The notes beneath the pieces were generated by a model. The model was not told the DNA's origin and did not search any database. It saw nothing but the letters and a program-made list of their open reading frames with translations. Below are positions 1 to 6,298 of a stretch of DNA of 10,448 bases, piece after piece; the stretch's first letter is position 1, and each line of letters begins with the position of its first letter. The translations under genes were made by a program, and so were the position numbers. The DNA comes from JAIPEK01 sp041685935 (GTDB lineage: Bacteria > Desulfobacterota > Desulfobacteria > Desulfobacterales > Desulfobacteraceae), in contig JAWLES010000086.1 in NCBI GenBank assembly GCA_041685935.1, positions 1 to 10,448 of the forward strand, read 5' to 3'.

Positions 1-341
1 ATTTCCAGCACGGGTTCCTCTTTGAAGAAAATCCGGCCCTCGGGCATGGCGAACACATCCCCGGTGAACCGGAGCGATGAAAGATAATGGAGAAAGTCCG
101 CCCGGAACAGGCCCGTGGAGTCCAGGTATTCAAGGTCGGTCTGTGAAAAGGTAAGGTTCTCAAGATAGTTAAGTACATCCTCAAGGCCTGCGTTGACGAA
201 ATATCCCCGGTTGGGCGGGTAATCTCGAATGAAAAGGCTGAAAACCGCATCAGACCCCATCCCTTCAAAATAGTAGGACTGGGCCATGGTCAATTCGTAC
301 AGATCCGTTATGAGGTATTTATCAGCAACGCTCAGTGTCAT
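1..341 (-). CDS. pncB: Nicotinate phosphoribosyltransferase, N-terminal part (cut by window edge)
   Basis: The first 113 residues read from an ATG at 341 back to the window edge, where the gene continues outside. The enzyme joins nicotinate to PRPP to give nicotinate mononucleotide in the cytoplasmic NAD salvage (Preiss-Handler) pathway. The family signature is plain: an N-terminal LITDLYELTMAQ block (residues 10-21), then RGYFVNAGLEDVL (45-57), STGLF, and RFTGDVFAMPEG (91-102). These are typical of the nicotinate/quinolinate phosphoribosyltransferase N-domain. The start is supported by an AAGGAAG ribosome-binding site 6 bases upstream. The gene is divergent from msrAB. The catalytic C-terminal barrel is not in the window, so completeness cannot be judged. 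The assignment rests on recognised family motifs. Confidence 0.9.
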   Translation of the reverse strand, partial: MTLSVADKYLITDLYELTMAQSYYFEGMGSDAVFSLFIRDYPPNRGYFVNAGLEDVLNYLENLTFSQTDLEYLDSTGLFRADFLHYLSSLRFTGDVFAMPEGRIFFKEEPVLE

Positions 342-432
342 ATCCGACTTCCTTTTATTTGTATCCGGTCTCATTCCGTAAGGTTCTCCTGGTTCAGGCG
401 GGCTTTGCCGGTTGAAAAGGTATGAAAATCAT

Positions 433-461
433 ATTATAGTATATCCTGTAAATAAAAATAA
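433..461 (-). promoter_or_regulatory. Possible promoter for pncB
   Basis: On the minus strand a perfect TATAAT (433-438) lies 17 bases downstream of a weak TTATTT (456-461). This predicts a transcript start about 85 bases ahead of the pncB start codon. The -10 is good and the -35 poor, so this is tentative. The remainder of the 197-base divergent spacer (342-538) is A+T rich with no other recognised element. Confidence 0.3.
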
Positions 462-538
462 AGCATAAAAGGAACATCGTCAAATTTCTCCTTTAGAGCT
501 GCACGAAGGTTGTCAACGCCTTTACATTATAAAAGGGG

Positions 539-1690
539 GTGCACATTAAACCGATCCGGGTTTTTCTTGCTGCGGCAATAACAGGGACAGTCTTTTTTAC
601 AGCCGGTGCATGGGGCGGATCCGGCGCCCAGCCGGCCGGAAAAACGGGGGATACCATGATAGACCAAACAATGGATGACAGGGGACTGAAATATGCCACT
701 TTTGCAGGTGGGTGTTTCTGGTGTGTGGAATCGGACCTGGAAAAGGTAGACGGGGTAAAAGAGGTGATTTCCGGGTATACCGCCGGAGACACGGAAAATC
801 CCACCTATGAGGAAGTATCTTCGGGAAAAACCGGGCATGCAGAGGCGGTCCTGGTGGTATACGACCCGGAAACGGTCACGTATAAAGAACTTCTTGATGT
901 GTTTTTCCGACACATCGACCCGACTGACCCGGGCGGCCAGTTTGTGGACCGGGGAAATCAGTACAGAAGCGAAATATTCTACCATGACGAAGAGCAGAGG
1001 CGGGCGGCAGAACATGCCATACAGGAGCTTGAGGCAAGCGGCGTATTTGACGACTCCATTGTCACACCCGTCACAAAGGCCGGAAAATTTTACAGGGCGG
1101 AAGAGTACCACCAGGATTACCATAAAACCCATCCCTACCGGTACAAATTATACCGGTGGAATTCAGGGCGGGACCAGTTCCTTGAAAAGATCTGGGAAAA
1201 CCGGAAAATCGAAGAGAACGGCAGTGAAGCAAAAGAAAGAAGTTTTTCCAGACCCTCTGATTCACAGCTCAAGCAAAAACTCACCGATCTTCAGTACCGG
1301 GTGACACAGGAAGATGCCACCGAACCTCCCTTTGACAATGCCTTCTGGGATAACAAAAAGGCGGGGATCTATGTGGATATAGTATCCGGAGAACCGCTTT
1401 TCAGCTCCCTTGACAAGTTTGAATCCGGAACGGGCTGGCCGAGCTTCACCAGGCCCCTGGAGCCTTCCAGGGTGGTGGAAAAGAAGGACACGAGTCTGTT
1501 CACTGTAAGAACTGAAGTCAAAAGCCGCCTGGGGGACTCGCATCTGGGACATGTGTTTAACGACGGGCCCGGCCCCACTGGCAAAAGATACTGCATCAAC
1601 TCGGCTGCTTTAAGATTTATTCCCGCCTCTGATCTTGAGAAGGAGGGGTATGGGCGGTACCTTGAGCTTTTCACGGCAAAAAAAGATTGA
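539..1690 (+). CDS. msrAB: Exported peptide methionine sulfoxide reductase, MsrA-MsrB fusion
   Basis: A bifunctional repair enzyme that reduces both methionine sulfoxide diastereomers in proteins. Residues 1-30 look like a Sec signal peptide: basic KPIR, a hydrophobic run, then small residues before WGG. The protein probably acts in the periplasm. The MsrA domain spans about 50-220, with the catalytic motif GCFWC (Cys59, Cys62) and the EEYHQDYH block (188-195). The MsrB domain spans about 240-375, with SGTGWPSF (296-303), DSHLGHVF (333-340) and catalytic Cys352 in RYCINSAALRF. Only three cysteines occur. The zinc CxxC pairs and the usual MsrB resolving Cys (SGCGWPSF, here SGTGWPSF) are absent. 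The start is uncertain: GTG 539 follows an in-frame TAA at 530 but abuts its G-rich ribosome site. ATT 545 or ATG 656 (no signal peptide) are alternatives. It is transcribed alone, with no partner gene. Confidence 0.92.
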   Translation: MHIKPIRVFLAAAITGTVFFTAGAWGGSGAQPAGKTGDTMIDQTMDDRGLKYATFAGGCFWCVESDLEKVDGVKEVISGYTAGDTENPTYEEVSSGKTGHAEAVLVVYDPETVTYKELLDVFFRHIDPTDPGGQFVDRGNQYRSEIFYHDEEQRRAAEHAIQELEASGVFDDSIVTPVTKAGKFYRAEEYHQDYHKTHPYRYKLYRWNSGRDQFLEKIWENRKIEENGSEAKERSFSRPSDSQLKQKLTDLQYRVTQEDATEPPFDNAFWDNKKAGIYVDIVSGEPLFSSLDKFESGTGWPSFTRPLEPSRVVEKKDTSLFTVRTEVKSRLGDSHLGHVFNDGPGPTGKRYCINSAALRFIPASDLEKEGYGRYLELFTAKKD

Positions 1691-1868
1691 CAAGTACGCT
1701 GTAAAACAGGTTCTCCCGGATCGCCTGCGTGGTGTTGATGACGCCGCCGGCGGACGGCAGCTCAGGCCCGTGGATGCCCCTTACACCCCTGCAGAGGATT
1801 TCGGCGGCAAGTTTGCCCGGGGAGAAAATATGATCGGCCGGAAACTGTCGATCTTTTTCTGCCAGGTT
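1671..1868 (-). pseudogene. Possible broken coding remnant, C-terminal end of an unidentified protein
   Basis: On the minus strand a 65-codon open stretch runs from just after a TAA at 1869-1871 to a TGA at 1671-1673. It has no ATG start, and it overlaps the end of msrAB by 20 bases in convergent orientation. The translation looks protein-like, with segments such as FSPGKLAAEILCRGVRG and GGVINTTQAIREN, and most third codon positions are G or C. Upstream, another minus frame is open over roughly 1870-1930 (DLTPETYPDLKPLF). A frameshift joining the two would give a longer C-terminus. The plus strand is also open here (about 1635-1883) but has the R/G/D-rich composition of an opposite-frame shadow. 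I do not recognise the family. It could be a decayed gene or chance. Confidence 0.3.
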
Positions 1869-1883
1869 TTATGCAACCCCTGA

Positions 1884-2187
1884 ACAGTGGTTTTAAATCC
1901 GGGTACGTTTCCGGTGTAAGGTCAACGGAGGTTTAAGCTGTTGTACCTACATTGGGCAAAAAATGTTTCTTGACTTTGGGGTCCACTGTAGTCAAAATAT
2001 TAAACGGGATGTGATAATGTACCGAAATTAAGTATGAAAAGTGTACCATCTCTGCCGCTGAAGGTAATATCGTAATCAGGTATACAGCAGTTACCCTTGT
2101 TCCTCCCGCATCCGCAATCTGAAGCGGGAATTGTTATTTTGTCAAGTGAAATATACAATTACGGGATTGATTAAACAGGAGGGCTTC
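1884..2187. other. Gene-free spacer with repeat debris ahead of the selenoprotein operon
   Basis: No intact gene is seen. The stretch is more A+T rich than its flanks. It contains TTGACTTTGGGGTCCAC (1970-1986), which resembles the ends of some IS3-type elements, and two imperfect direct copies, TGATAATGTACC (2012-2023) and TGAAAAGTGTACC (2035-2047). A weak hairpin (CCCGC 2105-2109 with GCGGG 2124-2128) is followed by T-rich sequence. The region ends in a promoter and ribosome-binding site serving the gene at 2188. A history of insertion-sequence activity is a guess. Confidence 0.35.
2131..2159 (+). promoter_or_regulatory. Probable sigma-70-type promoter of the selenoprotein-kinase operon
   Basis: TTGTTA (2131-2136) and TACAAT (2154-2159) are separated by exactly 17 bases. 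This predicts a transcript start near 2166 and a short leader of about 22 bases carrying the AGGAGG ribosome site (2178-2183). Both hexamers match the consensus at four or more positions. Confidence 0.5.
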
Positions 2188-3408
2188 ATGGCACGATTAA
2201 ATCAAATGCCGGAACCGATGCGAACCCACATTGCGGATTTGCCATGCCCCCAATTTGATAAAACCCCTTGGGCGGCAGGCACGGCACTTGGAGAACAAAG
2301 GGTTGCCATTCTCTCCACTGCCGGGCTTCACAAAAGAAGTGACCGTCCGTTTCAGGGCTTAGAAGGGGATTATCGTATTATTCCCGGCAGTACTATGGCA
2401 AATGAACTGGTGATGACCCATGTCTCCACCAATTTCGACCGGACCGGCTTTCAGCGGGACTGGAATGTGGTCTTCCCTTTGGATCGACTCAGGGAGCTTG
2501 CGGACGAAGGAATTATCAGGAGTGTGGCAGACTATCATTATTCGTTTATGGGTGCAGCTGACCCCTCCTTAATGGCTTCCCATGCGGAAAACCTGGCACA
2601 ACTTTTGAAAGGAGACGGAGTGAACGCTGCACTTCTGGTTCCTGTCTGACCGTTTTGCACGCGCGCCGTGGGTGCGCTGGCGCACTATCTCGAACAGGAA
2701 TCCGTCCCTACCACGCAAATCAGCCTGATTTACGAACATACCGAAAAAATACGCCCTCCCCGTGCGCTGTGGGTGCCGTTCGAGCTGGGGAGGCCGTTGG
2801 GAGTTCCGGATAATGCGGAATTCCAGAAAAAAGTGCTCCGGTCTGTCCTGGCTCTCCTGGAAGCTGAACAGGGACCGGTATTGGAGGCTTTTGAAGAAGA
2901 TGCCCCGGTATCCGGCAGCGAAGAAGCCGCACGTGAAGATGGGTGGGCCTGCCCTGTGAATTTCTCACCTCCCCGAAAGGAGGAGACAGACCTGGAAAAA
3001 CTGGTATCCGCATTCAAACGTGAAATGGCCCTGCTCATGCCGTGGTACGATCAGGGCATGGCAAGGCGAGGCCGTACCGCCATGGCGGATTTCGACCCGG
3101 AAACCGCCGCAGAAGTCCTTTCCAACTATTTGCTGGGCGAACATGTGGCAATTCCGCAAAAAGATTTATCACTGGCTGTGGCCCTCAGGCTGGCAGCCCA
3201 GGATCTTAAGAGTTTTTATTTTGAGGCGGCAATTTCCAGGCCCGATTCCCGTGCACCGGACAGCGGGGAGTTCGCTGATTGGTACTGGAACCTGACAGCA
3301 GCGGGTGATGTTCTAAGAGAGATACGGAAAAAATGTACAGGTGAGCAGGATGAGGAACTCCAGCTTTTCGGGAAAATGTTTCTTGTTCCGGCTGGGCGGA
3401 ATGCCTGA
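2188..3408 (+). CDS. GrdB/PrdB-family selenoprotein with in-frame UGA (Sec154) and a C-terminal extra domain
   Basis: A 406-residue protein read continuously through TGA at 2647-2649. The start is ATG 2188, with AGGAGG 4 bases upstream. The frame before the UGA ends in AALLVPV, and the same frame continues as PFCTRAVGALAHYLE. Together these form a U-P-F-C motif (Sec154, Cys157), as in the selenoprotein B family of glycine/sarcosine/betaine and D-proline reductases. Further family features are GFQRDWNVVFPLDRL (87-101), the GIIRS block (108-112) and ISLIYEHTEKIRPPRALWVPFELGRPLG around 178-205. Residues 1-235 form the reductase-like domain. After an acidic linker, residues 252-400 form a mostly helical domain containing ACPVNF (254-259), which I cannot assign to a function. 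In classical enzymes Sec attacks the substrate and partner subunits complete the reduction; none is encoded nearby, so the substrate is unknown. A hairpin after the UGA could be the SECIS. An ordinary gene call would give two ORFs. Confidence 0.85.
2647..2685 (+). promoter_or_regulatory. Recoded UGA (Sec) codon and candidate bacterial SECIS hairpin
   Basis: The UGA at 2647-2649 is followed by a coding-region hairpin. GCGCC (2663-2667) pairs perfectly with GGCGC (2679-2683). A closing G-U pair can extend it, leaving a loop of about 9-11 bases containing GGGTG. The hairpin starts 13 bases after the UGA, roughly where bacterial SelB-binding SECIS elements lie. Overlapping alternatives such as GCAC/GTGC also exist, so the exact fold is uncertain. 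Bacterial SECIS sequences vary widely and cannot be confirmed by eye. Confidence 0.5.
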
Positions 3409-3426
3409 AGTAAGGAAATACGGAAA

Positions 3427-6204
3427 ATGAACAGCAGAGAAACAGAAGATAACGGCGAATCAGCAGGCTTTCCCCTCCAGATCATTCTTGATGTCTCACC
3501 GGTGGGCATCACGGTTTTTGATCAAGATGCCCGTGTACTTTACGCAAACGCTCTGGCAGAGAGGTTATTCAACCGGAAGGTCTCTTCAGGCCCCCCGGTC
3601 CCGTGCAGTGACTTCATCGGCTGCGGCAGGGTTGATGCGGCTTGGAAAGGATGCAGCCATACCCGGCATTGTCAGGATTGTCAGATTTTTAAGGCCATTA
3701 GCGGTATATGCGCCCCTGAATCCGGCCAATCACTGATAGAAGCAGAAGCGTTCCTGGATAGAAAGCCGGGCCTTGCAGATCTGTGGATAAAATACAGGGT
3801 TGTCCCGGCATTGATAGACAGCCGCAAGGTTGCAGTAATGGCCATTGAGGACATTACAGAAGCCAAAGCCAACGAGCGGGAACTAAACAGTGCATTGACG
3901 GAATTATCAATAATCCATGACCATGCCCCCATTGCTATGATACTGCTGGACCGGGATCGGCGTGTGCACAAAGCCAACGGTTTTGCTGCAAAATTCGCAG
4001 ACCGGCGAACCGAAGATATGATCGGATTGAAGGGCGGAGAAGCGCTGCGCTGTCTCCATCACCTGGATGACCCGCAAGGGTGCGGATTCGGAAAGGTATG
4101 TGCGGAGTGCCGTGTCAGGCAGGCTGTTTTGGATACCTTTGACACCGGGACCAGCCGTGAGGAGGTTGAGGCCTGGCTCCCATTTCCCGGGAACGGGTCC
4201 ACAGAGGAGCGCTGCCTGCTCATTTCCACCGCTTTTTTAAAAATCGGCGGCACGGAAAGGGTTCTTGTATGCGCCCAGGATATTACCGACCGCAAACGCG
4301 TGCAGCAAGCACTGCAGCAAAGCGAAAAACAATACCGGTCCCTTTTTAACAGCATCCGGGACGCAATACTTGTTGCAGACACCAATCGGAGAATTATCGG
4401 ATACAACCAGGCCTTCATCGATCTTTTCGGTTATCCCTCCGAGGAAATACTCGGAAAGAACACACGGGTCATATATGGAAACAAAGAGGAATATGACCGG
4501 ATGGCTGAAGCGATTCAGGATCACATTGGCGATCCCTCATTTTTGCATACCATTGAGTACAAGAAAAAAGACGGTTCGGTATTCCCGGGAGAAACCAGCG
4601 TGTTCTACCTTCTCGACGATGAGGGGAACATCTCCGGATTTATCGGACTGATACGCGACATCAGCGAACGGGTACGGGCGGAAGAAGCCATGAGACTCAG
4701 AACCAGGGCCATTGAATCCGCCATTGACGGCATTGCTATTCTCGACGAAAAGGAAACCTATGTTTACCTCAACTTGTCCCATGCCCAATTGTATGGATAT
4801 GACCGGCCGGAAGAGCTTATAGGTAAATCCTGGCGGGTGCTTTACAACGAAAACGAACTGAAACGTTTTGACCGGGAAATCATGCCTGATTTCAGGAAAC
4901 AGGGGTTCTGGCGGGGGGAAGCCACCGGCTTGAAAAAAGACGGCACTGTTTTTCCCCAGGAAATTTCTCTAACTTCTCTTCCGGACAACGGTCTTATTTG
5001 CGTGGTTCGTGACATTTCCGATCGAATCCACGCCCTGAACAGGCAAAAAGACCTGGAGGCCCAGCTGAACCAGTCCCAGAAGATGGAGTCGGTGGGCAGG
5101 CTTGCCGGCGGGGTGGCCCATGACTACAACAACATGCTCAATGTCATCATAGGTTACACTGAAATGGCACTTGATAAGACCGGGCCGGACGACCCCCTGT
5201 ACGGAGATCTGGCGGAAGTCCTCAGCGCGGCCCGGCGATCCGCGGATATCACCCGCCAGTTACTGGGATTCGCCAGGCGGCAGACCACCGATCCCAAGGT
5301 GATGGACTTGAACGATACAGTGGGCGGGACACTCAAGATGCTGCGAAGGCTTATCGGCGAGGATATTGATCTGTCATGGCAGCCGGGACCAGGTGACATG
5401 TCAGTGTTCATGGATCCATCACAGGTTGACCAGATCCTGGCCAACCTGTGCGTCAATGCCAGGGACGCCATTGACGGGGTGGGCAAAGTTACCATTGAAA
5501 CCGGCCATGTCCGTTTTGACGGGGAATACTGCTTGGATCATGCCGGTTTTATTCCTGGTGATTTTATCATGCTGGCCGTGAGTGACGACGGGTGCGGAAT
5601 GGACAAGACTACTGTGGAAAATGTGTTCGAGCCGTTTTTTACCACCAAGGGCGTGGGGAAAGGAACCGGGCTCGGGCTGTCCACGGTGTACGGCATCGTC
5701 AAGCAAAACAACGGTTTTATCAATGTATACAGTGAACCTGAAAAAGGCACGGCTATCAAAATTTATCTGCCGCCTCAAAGCAGGGAGCAAGGGCCGGAAA
5801 AAGCTAAGGAAACCAGGGAAACTCCGGTGGGAAAGGGAGAAACCGTTTTGATTGTTGAAGATGAGCCATCCATTTTGACGCTGGTGCAAAGGTTTTTAAA
5901 GCGGCTGGAATACAATGTGCTGACTGCATCCACCCCGAAAAATGCTGCTGCAGTTGCCGAAGAACACGACGGCCGGATCGATCTGCTTATCACTGACGTG
6001 GTGATGCCGGGGATGAACGGCCGCGAGCTGGCTGAAAACCTGCGAACCCGTTATCCGAGAATCAAGGTACTGTTCATGTCAGGTTATTCAGCCAATGCCA
6101 TCGCACATCACGGCGTATTGGACCCGGGGGTGAACTTTATTCAAAAACCGTTCACCAACCAGGACCTTGCGGTAAAAGTAAAAGAGGCTTTGAAAGAATG
6201 TTGA
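3427..6204 (+). CDS. Cytoplasmic hybrid sensor histidine kinase with four PAS domains, two of them Cys-rich, and a C-terminal receiver
   Basis: 925 residues with no membrane segment, so a soluble sensor. Domains in order: PAS1 about 15-148, PAS2 157-290, PAS3 300-418 (ends LIRDISERVRAEE), PAS4 422-536, HisKA 553-620 with phospho-accepting His565 in GGVAHDYNN, HATPase 660-785, receiver 805-922. HATPase motifs are the N-box NLCVNARDAI (673-682), DDGCGM (720-725), FEPFFTTKG and GKGTGLGLS. The receiver has acidic E811/D812, phospho-acceptor Asp857 in LLITDVVMPGMNG, Ser885 and Lys907, all intact. PAS1 (Cys66/76/82/85) and PAS2 (Cys209/219/225/228) share the identical spacing CX9CX5CX2C, suggesting a bound metal or thiol-redox site. 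The start ATG 3427 follows a TAAGGA site and lies 18 bases after the selenoprotein stop, so the two are probably cotranscribed. No response regulator is adjacent; the phosphorelay target is unknown. Confidence 0.9.
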   Translation: MNSRETEDNGESAGFPLQIILDVSPVGITVFDQDARVLYANALAERLFNRKVSSGPPVPCSDFIGCGRVDAAWKGCSHTRHCQDCQIFKAISGICAPESGQSLIEAEAFLDRKPGLADLWIKYRVVPALIDSRKVAVMAIEDITEAKANERELNSALTELSIIHDHAPIAMILLDRDRRVHKANGFAAKFADRRTEDMIGLKGGEALRCLHHLDDPQGCGFGKVCAECRVRQAVLDTFDTGTSREEVEAWLPFPGNGSTEERCLLISTAFLKIGGTERVLVCAQDITDRKRVQQALQQSEKQYRSLFNSIRDAILVADTNRRIIGYNQAFIDLFGYPSEEILGKNTRVIYGNKEEYDRMAEAIQDHIGDPSFLHTIEYKKKDGSVFPGETSVFYLLDDEGNISGFIGLIRDISERVRAEEAMRLRTRAIESAIDGIAILDEKETYVYLNLSHAQLYGYDRPEELIGKSWRVLYNENELKRFDREIMPDFRKQGFWRGEATGLKKDGTVFPQEISLTSLPDNGLICVVRDISDRIHALNRQKDLEAQLNQSQKMESVGRLAGGVAHDYNNMLNVIIGYTEMALDKTGPDDPLYGDLAEVLSAARRSADITRQLLGFARRQTTDPKVMDLNDTVGGTLKMLRRLIGEDIDLSWQPGPGDMSVFMDPSQVDQILANLCVNARDAIDGVGKVTIETGHVRFDGEYCLDHAGFIPGDFIMLAVSDDGCGMDKTTVENVFEPFFTTKGVGKGTGLGLSTVYGIVKQNNGFINVYSEPEKGTAIKIYLPPQSREQGPEKAKETRETPVGKGETVLIVEDEPSILTLVQRFLKRLEYNVLTASTPKNAAAVAEEHDGRIDLLITDVVMPGMNGRELAENLRTRYPRIKVLFMSGYSANAIAHHGVLDPGVNFIQKPFTNQDLAVKVKEALKEC

Positions 6205-6240
6205 CACCACGCCCGGCCCGGTGGCGGCCTGAATTAAGAA

Positions 6241-6259
6241 AGGCTGCGGGAAACAGCCT
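6241..6259 (-). terminator. Possible terminator between convergent kinase and mltF genes
   Basis: AGGCTG (6241-6246) and CAGCCT (6254-6259) form a perfect 6-base-pair stem with a 7-base loop in the 94-base convergent spacer. Read on the minus strand, the stem is followed by TTCTTAATT, a modest T-rich tail, so it suits mltF. On the plus strand the tail is poor. Confidence is moderate at best. Confidence 0.4.
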
Positions 6260-6298
6260 GTTGTGCCAGAGACGGCCTGCCAATTTCTGTTAAGTTGT

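Noticed and set aside
527..1132. Minus-strand 201-codon ORF opposite msrAB
   Set aside because: The plus strand carries unmistakable MsrA motifs over the same bases; the minus translation has no family features.
1688..1690. msrAB TGA stop as a second selenocysteine codon
   Set aside because: The fusion already ends at the normal MsrB C-terminus, and the readthrough sequence shows no family resemblance.
1635..1883. Plus-strand 82-codon ORF overlapping the msrAB end
   Set aside because: It starts at TTG inside msrAB without good context. Its R/G/D-rich translation looks like the shadow of the opposite strand.
2000..2158. Minus-strand 52-codon open frame with a Cys-rich segment (DCGCGRNKGNCC)
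   Set aside because: It has no ATG and no ribosome site, only a TTG just after a stop, and it overlaps the selenoprotein promoter. It is probably chance, though it could be part of the debris in this spacer.
2188..3408. Full glycine or D-proline reductase operon
   Set aside because: Only the selenoprotein B-like component is present; no pyruvoyl-proprotein, GrdA or GrdC/D gene is in the window.
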